Source of the DNA: Cryptomeria japonica
Taxonomy: Eukaryota; Streptophyta; Pinopsida; Cupressales; Cupressaceae
Length of the DNA stretch: 64,000 bases
Direction of reading: 5' to 3'
NCBI RefSeq assembly: GCF_030272615.1
Contig: NC_081412.1
Coordinates: forward strand, 547,098,202-547,162,201
Shown here: positions 45,451 through 56,394 of the stretch, one piece after another
Layout: each line of letters starts with the position of its first letter
Position numbering within the stretch: position 1 is the stretch's first letter
Notes under the pieces: model-generated
Database searches by the model: none
The model's input: only the letters and a program-made list of their open reading frames with translations
Told to the model about the DNA's origin: nothing
Position numbers and translations under genes: made by a program

Positions 45451-45957
45451 TATTTTTGACATTTTTTGATATTATCCTAAAGCACATTTATTGCACTACC
45501 TAGCATGCATTTATGACAACAATTAATGTGACAAAGTACAAGGAGGTTTTGTGGTACTCATCGGCTCTCCTACATCTGCTGGCCTTTGATATTGGCGAAT
45601 GCGATCGAATCTATGCCCCAATACCATCGCTGCTGACTGTTGTTGCTCAATTCTCTCTCTGCACTCTAATTTCTTGGATGTGTGGATGACAATGAGGATG
45701 TGTTCCCCTCGTGGTCTATCTTATAGACTGCCCTAGCCCTAACCCTTGCCCGAGTCAGTCTTCATTATCCTGTGACTCTGTCACTCTATCCTATCTGGTC
45801 AGTCCATTCTAGCCTTTCTTTCTTATCGAGAGATTGTCTGCGATCTTTCCAGACATTTTCATCCAATCTCTCAAGGGGGCATATCATTCCCATCTTGGGG
45901 AAACTTTGTATTAGTTCATATTATCTTCTTTGAAACAATGCGACAAGCTGCATTGTC
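45451..45957 (+). other. G2 3' noncoding region before the PPT
   Basis: About 500 bp with no repeat or coding signal that I recognise, lying between the short-repeat array and the polypurine tract. Confidence 0.55.
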
Positions 45958-45973
45958 TTAAAGAGGGGCAAAA
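45958..45973 (+). other. polypurine tract of G2
   Basis: TTAAAGAGGGGCAAAA directly before the LTR start TGTAGACACC; nearly identical to the G1 tract. Confidence 0.88.
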
Positions 45974-46748
45974 TGTAGACACCTAAAATTGTCATGTCTA
46001 ATTAAATAAATATTTTATTTATTTAATTACTTTAGCCTAATTCCTCTATTAATTAAATAAATATTTATTTATTTAATTAATTCATTTATCCTCTTCTAGC
46101 CTTATTTCTCATTTAATTTATTTATTTAAATTATCTTTTTTCCTAAATTAAATAAATACTTTTATTTATTTAATCATCCCACTTCCTTTATTAATTAAAT
46201 AAATCTTTATTTATTTAATAAATTCATTAGCCTTTTCTACCTATGACACATGTCATTCATCTCTCAATTCCTACACTACCTACCCCTTTCATTATTTTAT
46301 TATTTTCTTTACCTACCCTCTAATCATAGCTGACCATTTATCTTTTACACCTCTCAATCTTATCCCTCCATTTCATATAGTGTCTTCTATATAAGAGGAT
46401 ACTTCCTTCATTATCAACCCTAATCAATCTATGCATCTTGATCAATTGACTATACTCTTTCATATGCAATCAAGCCTACTTGCAACCACATTTCCATTCT
46501 TTGCTGAGCTCTTGTGCACATAAAATCTGAGAGCAAATATATCAAGCAAGATCAATGGAGATAGGAAGAATGGAGATCCAAACCCTATTGGACATGTGAT
46601 GGTATAATCTTTATGATTTCATTTGATTTGCATTGTCTTAGGTAATCTTCATATGTTATGGTGGATCTTTGTTGTTGTTAGGCTAGGGTTTTGTGGTTGA
46701 ATTCATTTAGCCTTTCAATATTGTTGTTATCCATTTTCACTAGACACA
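45974..46748 (+). repeat. 3' LTR of G2
   Basis: Starts TGTAGACACCTAAAATTG and runs to where copia4 RNase H sequence resumes, so about 775 bp; the last base is uncertain (46746 or 46748, both after CA). The first 240 bp are rich in AATTAAATAAAT. A TATA-like CTATATAAGAGG at about 46388-46399 marks the probable promoter. Confidence 0.8.
46386..46399 (+). promoter_or_regulatory. TATA-like promoter element in the G2 LTR
   Basis: TCTATATAAGAGG about 415 bp into the LTR, in the place expected for the U3/R border. G1 (near 2215) and the LTR at 56378 (near 55540) have TATAAAT-type words in comparable positions. Confidence 0.55.
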
Positions 46749-46920
46749 CTATCAAATTCAATTTTCTAAAGGAGAATGTTGAGGCAAAAGAAGTGAAATT
46801 GGTCTATGTGAATACTAAAGAGTAGATTGCAGATATTTTTACAAAGCCTCTACCTAAGGAAACATTTGAGTATCTCAGAGAGCAACTTGAAGTCCTACCC
46901 CCATTGGTAATGACTTAGAC
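46749..46920 (+). pseudogene. copia4 RNase H C-terminal end
   Basis: Encodes [24 protein letters not shown], stop, IADIFTKPLPKETFEYLREQLEVLP, the same end as copia3 pol ([21 protein letters not shown]...DIFTKPFPK). The stop falls where relatives have Gln (CAG to TAG). Confidence 0.9.
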
Positions 46921-47256
46921 AGTTGATGCTTGTCATCAAACAGAAGAATTAACAAAGAAATTTTATTCTGGCTTTGATGAGGAGAGCTACTTCTCAGGGG
47001 GAGTAGTTGGTGTTTTGTATTTGGTTTTGTATTGCTTTGGCATTTGATGTCAAAGGGGGAGAGATTGATAGGGAAAAACACATTATCCCTTGGGGGAGAG
47101 ATTTTTACTTTGAGGAGAGATTGTTGGAGAGATTGATAACTCTTTGTATCTGTATTTTCAATTCTAAGATTGTTAGTTTTTGGTTTTTGGCATTTCTGTT
47201 TTGGCACTTTGATGGTTTTTCCATCTTGTGTTGCCATCAATGCCAAAGGGGGAGAT
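46921..47256 (+). other. copia4 pre-LTR region with several polypurine words
   Basis: Purine words at about 46996-47007 (CAGGGGGAGTAG), 47051-47063 (CAAAGGGGGAGAG), 47091-47100 (TGGGGGAGAG), 47111-47120 (TGAGGAGAGA) and 47244-47256 next to the LTR. Layout matches copia3. Confidence 0.85.
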
Positions 47257-48306
47257 TGTTGGCATTTTGGATATGTTGATATGGTTTTGTCATTGATGTC
47301 AACACCTTTCATCGCTTGTCAACACTAATCAACACTTGGAGATTTTGGTTATGTTCACCGACAAGTCTAAGACTTATACACAGTCATCAGTATTTGGTTC
47401 ACCGACATATTATATTATTCAATGGCACTTGGAATGACTTGGAAACTACTTGGTTATGTCGAAGACATTATTCAATTTCTTGGTTTTGGCGATTTGGTTA
47501 ATTTTTTATTCGGGTTTGCATATTTGTTGCTGCTGACAAATTGGTCCAAGATAAGCACCGACAGGCATATCTATTCCAAATCAGCACGACACGTTATGGA
47601 GATGATTTATTATTATTGTAAATGCATTGAGCCAACATCATGCATGGGATACTGATTTACTTGTATTTGATTTTATTGTAATATATTTTAGTGAGCCGAC
47701 CTATTCAAATTGGTCTTAGGTTATTGTATATATGTAAGACCTTATTCATAAGATCAGAATTGGAGTAGAGTGTGAATGCAAAAAGGATTGCAATAAGGTA
47801 TATGCGAAAATAAGCAGAGCTGTACATGTAGACATATTTTGAAGGTTGAAGGAAGGATTTTGTGAAGACAATCATAACTAAACTGGTACTAAATCCAGCA
47901 TATGAAGATTCTATTTTGTGTAGTACATTATCATTGGATTTGACCATCCAATTGTAGTTAGTGTGACTCTCATTTTGTGATTGAGCACTGAGCTCTAGGC
48001 AGCTAGCCTTTCTGCATGTGTAGAATCCATATTGTAAACACATAATATCTGTAGTAGTATCATTTCATTGTGGGTAAGGCTTCCCACCACAGTTTTTCCC
48101 CTTACAGGGTTTCCACGTACAAATAATTGTGTTATGTGTTATGGATGTTATTGTCTTTCTGTTTCATGCAATAATCTTTACCCGTACTGCAATTAACTGT
48201 TAAGACAATCTACTAGCATAAAGTTTTGGTTATGTTGATTTTGGTTGAATTTATTGGACTATTGATTCAACCCCCCCCCCCTTCTTAGTTGTCTACAGGA
48301 CCTAAC
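47257..48306 (+). repeat. 3' LTR of copia4
   Basis: About 1050 bp, starts TGTTGGCATTTTGG and ends GGACCTAAC. Homologous to the LTR of copia3. Near its end the hairpin arms are decayed and the C run has grown to about 12 (48271-48281). Confidence 0.88.
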
Positions 48307-48842
48307 CAAAAAAATCCAACTCCACTTTTGAGATATTATATATAAACCCCAAAAGGGTGTCTGGAATGCCAAAGAGTTCATAGGGTTGTTAGGGCATATT
48401 TTTAGATAATTGTAGAATACCCCGCTGACAAGGCTACTAGAATTAGGTCTCCTATTAGGCCTAAAAGTGTAGTTTGTTTGTGAAGCTTAGAATCAATAAA
48501 TATCAAAGTTATTGAGGAAGGAGTAGGGTTGGGAATCCACACAAAACCATTCATCCTTATGTGTGTAGTGTGGTGAATGGAGATCCGATGGTAGAGGGGT
48601 TGATCTCTCAGGTTGAGTGTGAAAGGGAGTGGGAAAAAAAGGTCTCCTAAGTAAGAGAATGGAACTCAAAAAATAGCAAGAGCTTAACCTAGCCTAAGGG
48701 CCTTGGGAAGGTCAGAGAGGGTAGGTCTTGCAGACCCTTGGAGGGTGTGAGGTTTATAATAATTGGATGGTTCTTGTGTAGCTTGAAGGAGTTACCTAGA
48801 CAAGGTAGTACAAATAGGTGAGAGTCAACTCACTCTACATCA
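48307..48842 (+). repeat. G4 5' LTR, second part
   Basis: Resumes with CAACTCCACTTTTGAGATAT, matching 54450 onward in the 3' LTR, and ends CACTCTACATCA. Together with 32803-33756 it gives an LTR of about 1.49 kb. Confidence 0.9.
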
Positions 48843-48845
48843 TAT

Positions 48846-48858
48846 TGGTATCAGAACC
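48846..48858 (+). other. G4 primer binding site
   Basis: TGGTATCAGAACC three bases after the LTR end; complementary to the 3' end of initiator Met tRNA, common in chromoviruses. Confidence 0.85.
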
Positions 48859-48880
48859 AATTGATTGAACAAAGTGGTCT

Positions 48881-49990
48881 ATGTCAGACCCAGAGGTAGA
48901 GGTAGAAGCCAACAACATGCCACCAAAGGCAATGAGCCAAGAGGCCATCAGGAAGTTGGTCCAAGACATGCTTAGTAAATCATGGGAGCAAGAATCCAAG
49001 AAAGGAATGGGCAAAGTCACTGAATGGGGTGATGAAACTGATGATGAAGATGCATATGTGATAGGAGTCATAACAGAAAAGAAGGAGTTGGACAAAGATC
49101 AATAGATCTTCTTGGATTCCCTCAAATCACACAATAAAGACAACATAGAAGGTTTAACTATCTACAATGGAAACCTAAATGGAGAAGAGTTATTGGATTG
49201 GATAGAAGCCTTGAACAATCATTTTGAATATTAGCAAGTTGTAGAAGAAAAGAGGGTCAATTTGACCAAGTCAAGACTAAAGGGATCAGCCCTAGTATGG
49301 TGGAACATTATGCAAGAAGAAAGAGAACATATTGGGAGGAAGAAGATCACCTCCTAGGAGAGGATGAAGATCATGATTAAAACTCAATTCCTACCTATAG
49401 ATTATGAGGTGTAGATGCACAAGAAGTTGCAAAATTTGAAACAAAGAGAAATGGATGTGAGTACCTATACAAAGGAGTTCAACAAACTTACCCTAAGATC
49501 TAGGAAGCAAGAGGAAGAAGTGGAGAAGGTTGCAAGGTACTTAAATGGCCTTAGACAAAACATTCAAGATGAGATCAATGTGATAGCACCTGACACGGTC
49601 CATAAATGCTTTTAGTTAGCCTTGAGAGTAGAAGATAAGATCAAAAAGAAAGGTGAACATAATCAAAGGGGAAGAGGTGGCAGAGGTTTCAGAGGAAAAG
49701 GCACCTTTGGAAGAGGCTATAGTCCTAGCAAGAATGAAGATGGAATTCAATCAGAGAATGGTGGTGATAATCCTAACAAAGGAGGACAATTTAGAGGCAA
49801 CTTTAGAGGGAGAAATAGTTGTAGAGTCAAATTTGGCAATTCGGGAAGATGAACCATAATCTTCCCTGGGAAATGCTACCATTGTCATCAAGTGGGGCAT
49901 ACCATGAGCTAGTGTCCTGAAAAGACTTCAAGCTCTCACATGGGAGAAAGGAGAACTCAGTTGGTGTAAGAAGAAGATTGTCAAATTGTT
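48881..49990 (+). pseudogene. G4 gag
   Basis: First piece (48881-49105) is acidic, DPEVEVEANNMPPKAMSQ. Then come YNGNLNGEELLDWIEALNNHFEY and KSRLKGSALVWWN (about 49160-49300), typical capsid words, and MHKKLQNLKQREMDVSTYTKEFNKL (49415-49500) with a Gly/Arg-rich tail. A zinc knuckle CYHCHQVGHTMS then stop then CPEK (about 49872-49920) is broken by a TAG where Trp or another residue is expected. Confidence 0.83.
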
Positions 49991-50038
49991 ACCTCACCAA
50001 TCAACAAGGTAGGACCAGTCCTAGATGGAGATAATCTG

Positions 50039-50440
50039 ATGCTAAGAAGGACCTTTTTGAAGGTACCACAATCCAAGGAACCGACACAAAGGAAAAAACT
50101 TTTCAAAACCACATGCAGATCTCATGGTAAGATTTATAAAGTTATAGTGGATTCATGGTCTACTAAGAACATTGTAGCAGTTGAGATGGTAGACAAATTA
50201 AAATTGAAAAGATTGCCACATACCACCCCCTATAAGGTATCTTGGTTGAGTAAAGGTCAACATGTGCTTGTAGATGAGAAAATTTGGGTAGATTTTGAAA
50301 TAAGAGATTACAAGGATAGTGTGATATGTGACATATTACCCATGGATGTATATCACTTGTTGTTGGGACACCCTTGGTAGTATGATGTCAAAGCCATACA
50401 TGATGGGGAGAAGAATTCCTATGTTATCACCAAGGAGCGT
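50039..50440 (+). pseudogene. G4 aspartic protease
   Basis: Encodes KTTCRSHGKIYKVIVDSWSTKNIVAVEMVDKLKLK and VICDILPMDVYHLLLGHPW, the order of a gypsy protease. The active-site triad D-S-G is D-S-W here, so the catalytic loop is damaged. A stop follows HPW where relatives usually have Q. Confidence 0.83.
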
Positions 50441-50452
50441 AGAAAGTTTCAA

Positions 50453-51280
50453 ATGGACCCCTTGATTGATTGGGGTGAAGAAAGACATGTTGGATCAAGT
50501 TTTATGTTTCTCAGTGGGAAAGAGTTCTTGAAATTGTTGAAGCATGAAGGGAATCAAGGATGTGCTCTCATAGTGAAACCCAAAGAAGAGACAAATACTA
50601 GAACCAAACTGGTGATACCTCAAGAAGTGCAGACCTTGCTAGACCGGTACAAGGACATAGTTGTCAATGAGATACCACATGCATTACCCCATATGAGAGA
50701 TGTTAACCATCAAATAGACCTCATACTTGGTTCATCTTTTCCAAACAAGGCTTATTAACAAATGACACCTACTCAAAATGAGGAAATAGCAAAGAAAGTG
50801 CAGGAATTACTAGATAAAGGGTTGATAAAGAAGAGTTTAAGTCCATGTGTAGTGCCTAGTGTTTTGGCACCTAAGAAAGATGGAAAGTGGAAGATGTGCA
50901 TGTATTCAAGGGCCATAAATAAAATCACAATTAGATACCGGTTCCCAATTCCAAGGATTGAGGATCTAATGGACTACCTAGGTGGAGCTTGCTACTTTCC
51001 TAAGGTGGATTTGAAATCAAGTTATCACCAAATTAGGATCAAACCAAGTGATGAATGGAAGACAACATTTAAAACAAATGAGTGGCTATACGAATGATTG
51101 GTGAAGCCCTTTCAGCTCACAAATTCACCTAGCACATTCACGAGACTCATGAATGAAGTTCTTGCAGAGTTCATTGGTAAATTTGTCATCGTTTATCTTG
51201 ATGACATTCTGATTTTTAGCAGGTCAAAGGAGGATCATATCAAACACTTGAATCAAGTTTTGAGGAAGCTACATCAATAA
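50453..51280 (+). pseudogene. G4 reverse transcriptase
   Basis: RT words in order: HALPHMRDVNHQIDLILGSSFPNKAY, stop, [94 protein letters not shown], stop, FQLTNSPSTFTRLMNEVLAEFIGKFVIVYLDDILIFSRS with catalytic YLDD at about 51196-51207. Three stops split an otherwise complete domain. Confidence 0.88.
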
Positions 51281-51283
51281 AAG

Positions 51284-51995
51284 TTGATGATCAACTTGGA
51301 TAAATGTGATTTTTTCAAAAATGAATTGGTGTTTCTTGGTTTTGTAGTTTCTCAAGGTTTCTTAAAAATGGATCCGTCAAAAGTGGAAGCAATAGTGAAT
51401 TGGCCTACTCCTAAGTCAATAGGAGATGTAAGAAGTTTCCATGGTTTGGCTTCTTTTTATAGGAAATTAATTAGAGGTTTTACCCATGTGTGTGCACCTA
51501 TCTTGAACACCATCAAAGGCGGAATAAAATGTCAGTTTAAGTGGACTAGTGTAGTAGACAAGGGGTTTGAGTTGTTAAAACAAAAGGTAGCAAAAGTCTC
51601 TTACCTTAGGCTCCCTAATTTCAATAATCTCTTCACAGTGGAGTGTGATGCCATCAAGTTGGCTATAGGGGCCATTTTGAGTCAAGAAGGTCACCTAGTT
51701 GCATTCCTCTCTGAGAAGCTAAATGAAGCAAAACAAATGTATTCTACCTATGACCTAGAGTTATATGCCATGATGCAAGCACTCAAGAAGTGGCAGCATT
51801 ATTTGTTACCTAAAGAGTTCAATGTCTACATTTATAATCATGCACTTAGTTTTTTGAATGGGTGGGATAAATTGAATCAAAGACATCTCAAATGGGTTGA
51901 GTATCTGCAAGCCTACACATTTTCCATCAAGCAAAAGAAAGGAGTCACTAATAAGGTAGAAGATGCCTTAAGTAGAAGGGTTCTCACCATCCATG
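51284..51995 (+). CDS. G4 RNase H, open within a 324-codon frame
   Basis: After MINLDKCDFFKNELVFLGFVVS and VRSFHGLASFYRKLIRGF the RNase H reads FTVECDAIKLAIGAILSQ, HLVAFLSEKLNEAKQMYSTYDLELYAMMQALKKWQHYLLPKEF, QRHLKWVEYLQAYTFSIKQKKGVTNKVEDALSRR. The open frame (51284-52258) runs on into the integrase zinc region. Confidence 0.85.
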
Positions 51996-53240
51996 AAGTG
52001 CAGTTACAAAGTGTGGGGTTAAATGACCTCAAAGACCTCTACCAAGGTGACAAAGATCTTGGTGAAGCATATGATGTTTGCTCAAAGTTTGCTAATGCTT
52101 GGCATGTTGCCTATTCTGATTTTATGTTGCAGGAAGGATTATTGTTTAAAGGAAACCTACTTTGCATACCACAGTGCTCTATGAGAGACAATATCATCAA
52201 GGAGAAGCATCAAGGAAGTCTAAGTGGATATTTTGGTCTTGACAAGACCTTAGAGTAGGTTGGCAAGTTCTACCATTGGCCTAGGATACAGTCAGATGTT
52301 AGAAGATTTGTGGAGCAATGTTGTATTTGTCAGAGGGATAAGGGTACCTCCAACAATGCAAGGTTATATCAGCCTCTTGCCATACCAACAAGGCCATGGG
52401 AGTGTGTGAGTATGGACTTTATCCTTGGTTGACCTAGAACTCCAAGAGGATATGATAGTGTCTATGTCATAGTGGATAGATTCAGCAAGATGACACACTT
52501 TGTGCCTTGAAAATGCACTAATGATGCCTCCTACATAGCAGGGTTGTTCTTCAAAGAGATTGTGAGGATCCATGGTTTGCCTCTTAGTATAGTGAGTGAT
52601 AGAGATACAAAATTTGTGAGCCACTTTTGGTGAACCTTGTGGAAGAAACTTGGTACCAACCTTTCTTTTTCATTTGCATACCATCCACAATCTGATGGTC
52701 AAATTGAAGTAGTTAATAGATCCTTGGGTAATTTGCTAAGATGTCTCACCAAACAGCATGGTCAAGCTTGGGATATAGTATTGGGGCAAGCATAGTATGC
52801 CTACAATGACTCTGCCAATAGGATCACATGCTAGAGTCCATTTGAGATTGTATATGGATGTCATCCAAGGGGTATCTTAGAACTCAAAGAACTTAGTTCC
52901 ATGGACCATAGGAGTGCCCAAGGTGAAAACTTTGTAGAGAATATGAAGGAGATCCATGAACAAGTCAAGAAAACATTGCAGCAGAACAATGAGAAATACA
53001 ACATACAAGCAAACAAAACATGAAGAGAAGTACACTACAAGGTAGGTGATCTAGTTATGGCCTACCTGAGAAAGGAGAGACTCCCTAAGGGGTGGCCTAG
53101 AAAACTATGCATGAAGAAGATTGGACCTCTTAAGGTTGTGCATATGGCAATAATGCCTATGAGGTGAAACTACCACCAAACGTGGGTATATCACCAATAT
53201 TTAATGTATGTGATTTGTTCCAGTATAAATCATTCAGCTG
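51996..53240 (+). pseudogene. G4 integrase
   Basis: Zinc domain: IIKEKHQGSLSGYFGLDKT, YHWPRIQSDVRRFVEQCCICQRDKG. Core: WECVSMDFILG, stop, [29 protein letters not shown] (stop), YHPQSDGQIEVVNRSLG; the Asp, Asp and Glu are all readable. The C-terminal part has HYKVGDLVMAYLRKERLPKG and KKIGPLKV. Several TAG/TGA stops. Confidence 0.86.
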
Positions 53241-53254
53241 CAAACCAAGAAGAG

Positions 53255-53490
53255 CCTACTACTACTAACGATGTAGATTGGATACAAGACCTACCACCAA
53301 GCCAACATGTGACATTGGATTGCATTTTAGATTCCAAGATTGTCAAAAGGACTAGGAAATGAGTCTAAAGAGACTACTTGGTTAAATGGACATGTCTCCC
53401 TGAATCTCAATCTACATGGATGTCAGAAGGAGATATACTACAACATGGAACCATTGTTCAAGCCCTATCCACTCAAGGGACTTGAGTCTT
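53255..53490 (+). pseudogene. G4 C-terminal chromodomain-like segment
   Basis: Encodes ILDSKIVKRTRK, stop, RDYLVKWTCLPESQSTWMSEGDIL (about 53320-53440). YLVKW...P.S..TW is the core word of the chromodomains at the integrase end of Ty3/gypsy chromoviruses. It is broken by a TGA and short, so I call it chromodomain-like. Confidence 0.75.
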
Positions 53491-53506
53491 TCCTACCTTA
53501 GGAGTA

Positions 53507-54982
53507 TGGTGCAGGTGCACATAGCAATTTTTTTTTAGCTTGTTTCTAGGATGTTGGAATCATGTTTTTAGTCTTGTAATAAGTCCAAGAGGCCATTGAG
53601 TGTGTTCTCAAATGGTTGTAAGGGCCCTAAGAGTCTTTTTTTGGCCAATGTTGGCATGTGAACTCTTAAGGGTGCTAGGTAGAGCACTTAATAGGATAAG
53701 TTGTTTTTGGGTTAATGTAGGTTGGCGAATGTTGTTCTGAAGTTATTGAGGTCATATGAGTCACTTGGAGGTGACCAAGTTTTGGTTTGAGAAAAGTTTC
53801 TTACCAATGCAACAAATTGCAAAAGTTGCTCATAACAACTTTGCAACATTTTCATACACCAATGGCTAGTTGGTTGACACAATCGGTTGTGAGCATATGT
53901 AACTACTCCAAGGCCAGCATAAGGCTTGGAAAAACTGATTATAAATGGTTGTTGAAGATCTGAAGCAAATAAACAATTTTGGTTTCTCCATTTCGTGCAT
54001 TCTTCGGAGTTATTGCCTGTTCTTTACAAGTGGGTTCAAAAGTCCTAAAAACCAAGGTTTTGAGAGTAAAATGGCTCCAACCTAACATTCCATGGTGGAT
54101 ACCCACTCTGAAAACTTGTGGAATGTTAGTTTGAATTGTATAATATTTTTTCTTTCTGGTTTTCAGTCAGGGGAAGCTAAAACAAATATTTGCCATTATA
54201 CCCTAGGTTTGGCACGTTGAGTTGGCAAGCATTAGGTAACATGGATAAAAGGCCCTAATTGGGTGAATCCAGTGAACGGAGGTGAATAATGGTTGGATTG
54301 GAAATCCTCATGGAAGCACATGCCCAAAAATATCAACAATTCACTCTGGAAATAGGACTGGTGAAGGCGTTAGAGAAAATCCCTACTTTTTAGGCCTAAG
54401 AAGGGCAATTAGGCCTAACTAGCCATATAAGGGTTAGATATGTAAAAGACAAAACCCACCTCCAATTTTGAGATATTGTATGTAAACCACAAAAGGGTTT
54501 TTGGAATACCAAATATTTCATAGGTTTGCTAGGTAATATTGTTAGATAATTGTAGAATAGCCCACTGACGGGGCTACTAGTATTAGGTCTCCTATTAGGC
54601 CTAAAAGTACAGTTTGCTTGTGAAGCTTGGAATCGGTAAATGTAAAAGATCTTAAGGAAGGAGTAGGGTTGGAAATCCATACAAAACCATCCATCCTTAT
54701 GTGTGTAGTGTGGGGAATGAAGATCCTATGGTAGAGGGTTTGAACTCTCAGGTTGAGTGTGAAAGGGAGTGGGAAAACAAGGTTTCCTAAGCAAGAGAAT
54801 GGAACTCACAATACAACAAGAGCTTACCCTAGCCTAAGGAACTTGGGAAGGTCAGAGAGGGTAAGTCTTGCAGACCCTTAGAGGGTGTTAGGTGTAGAAT
54901 CATTGGATGGTTCTTGTGTATCTTGAAGGAGATACCTAGACAAGGTAGTACAAATAGGTGAGAATCAACTCACTCTACATCA
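53507..54982 (+). repeat. G4 3' LTR
   Basis: 1476 bp, starts TGGTGCAGGTGCACATAGC and ends CTCTACATCA. It aligns with the two parts of the 5' LTR. Next base run ATACC is the duplication. Confidence 0.9.
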
Positions 54983-54987
54983 ATACC

Positions 54988-56378
54988 CTTCTCACTAGCT
55001 TCCATAAGGCTTTGGGAAGGTAGGCCCTCTAAAGGTTGTATTTGCTAAATTGAAAGAAAGCTTTGAAAATTGTGTGTATGGATTTTTATCACCCAATTAA
55101 GAAGAGAGCATATACCTAAAACCTTCAAAACATGGAATACACACTTTATTTTTGAAGCAAGGAAAAATATCTTAGTGCAAGGTTAGATTGTTAATTCAAA
55201 TCAAAGCACAAAACATGGAAATAAAAGACATAAAACAACAATCTATGATACCTTGACAAGAGAGTTCTCTTGTTCCTCTAATTTGGACTCTTGATGAAGC
55301 CAAGAATGCACCTCTCCTTAGATTGATTGGATTGGTCCAATGTAGATACGTGGTTGGCTCTCCAAAGTGTGCACAAATGAGGATGGATGGAAGAGTGAAG
55401 TTGTGGATGAGGATCAAAGTGGCTAAATATGCAAGTGGGGATGATTTGGTTAGAATTTGGATATCTAGATGGATTTCACTAAGAAAATTAACAGCATGCA
55501 CTTACAAGATTTAGAGATGACATATGAGGGAATGAAGTCCTCAATTTATAGGAAGAGAGGAGGAGAAATGGAGGGCTAGGATTAACCTAAGATGGAGGGC
55601 CAGGATTCCTTGTGAGCCCACACAAGGCCCAAGAGGAGGTGTGGAGACCAAGAGATATGCCTTAAAAGCATTTCTTGTCTCAACACTCCTCAAGGTTCAT
55701 TGGTAAGAATTCCCAATGTTCCTTGAGAAGAACAAGGGATAAGATATTCCTTGAGGGATGGAAACGAAGAATTAAAAATTCTTCAAAAGGGGTGCTCATG
55801 GGAATTGGAGGAATAAGGAGGAATAAAAAATTCCTTGGAACATGATATGCTTAGAGGAATGCGAGATTTCAAAAATCTCACATTCACCTAGGAAAAGAGC
55901 ATTTAAGGAGAGTGGCTAGATGGAAGGGACAAGGAGTTGACTTTGTCACTAATCATGATGATTAGCCACTGGAAACTCATTAGGAGAGGGATTAGAGGAA
56001 AGATTAGGTGGGATTAGGGTAGATAATATTTGTAGGAGGATTTGACTAGGAGAGAGAATGAGTGGAGGGAATTAAAAATTAGAAGAATAATGCTAAGTGA
56101 GTTTAGGGAGTTTCTAGAAGAATTTATTAGGTTAATGATGGATTAGGAAAAAGGTGATTTGTAGGAATCACTTAGGGTAACTAATTAATTGAAATTAATT
56201 AGTTAAAAGGAGCAATTTGAGGAGTTTTAATATTGAGGATTTTTAGAAGAATAAAAGGGGATTGATTTATTAAATAAATAAATCAACAGACCATATTGAC
56301 AATATTCATTATAATTAATTAAATTAATTATGTCAAGAACTTTAAAATAATTAAAATAATTATTTTTAAGTGTCTACA
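54988..56378 (-). repeat. Tat-type LTR: 3' LTR of G3, continuing across G4
   Basis: In element sense it begins TGTAGACACTTAAAA at 56378 after the G3 polypurine tract; CCTATAAATTGAGG near 55533-55546 is a TATA-like word. It runs leftward to G4, and removing G4 joins it to 32797. Its far end was not found. By eye it is too different from 1734-3148 to be the partner LTR of G1 from one insertion. Confidence 0.65.
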
Positions 56379-56394
56379 TTTTGACCCTCTTTTA
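56379..56394 (-). other. polypurine tract of G3
   Basis: Minus strand TAAAAGAGGGTCAAAA directly before TGTAGACAC; same place and similar sequence as in G1 and G2. Confidence 0.82.

Larger units (their letters stand above)
33838..46748 (+). mobile_element. G2: Tat-lineage gypsy element, 5' truncated, with an antisense PMD gene
   Basis: Plus-strand order: protease-RT linker, RT (split by the solo LTR), RNase H, aRH, integrase, conserved post-pol motif, noncoding, antisense PMD gene, 42-bp tandem repeats, GCGC-type repeats, PPT and 3' LTR. The 5' LTR, gag and protease are absent. It is close in layout to G1 but has clearly different LTR and repeat sequences, so it is another subfamily. It interrupts copia4. 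Confidence 0.85.
33757..48306 (+). mobile_element. copia4: truncated Ty1/copia element split by G2
   Basis: Left piece 33757-33837 (RT), right piece about 46749-48306 (RNase H end, pre-LTR and 3' LTR). Relative to copia3, about 740 bp between the pieces and everything 5' of the RT active site are missing. A single deletion from copia RT into the 5' part of G2 would explain the left junction. The element lies inside the 5' LTR of G4, because LTR sequence resumes at 48307 close to where it stopped. Confidence 0.8.
32803..54982 (+). mobile_element. G4: Ty3/gypsy chromovirus-type element, 5' LTR split by nested insertions
   Basis: Both ends are seen. The 5' LTR is in two parts, 32803-33756 and 48307-48842. 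A primer site TGGTATCAGAACC lies at 48846-48858. Gag, protease, RT, RNase H, integrase and a short chromodomain-like tail span 48881-53490. The 3' LTR is 53507-54982. The flanks ATACA (32798-32802) and ATACC (54983-54987) fit a duplication with one mismatch. The LTR is about 1.48 kb, starting TGGTGCAGG and ending CTACATCA. All coding parts carry stops. Confidence 0.88.
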
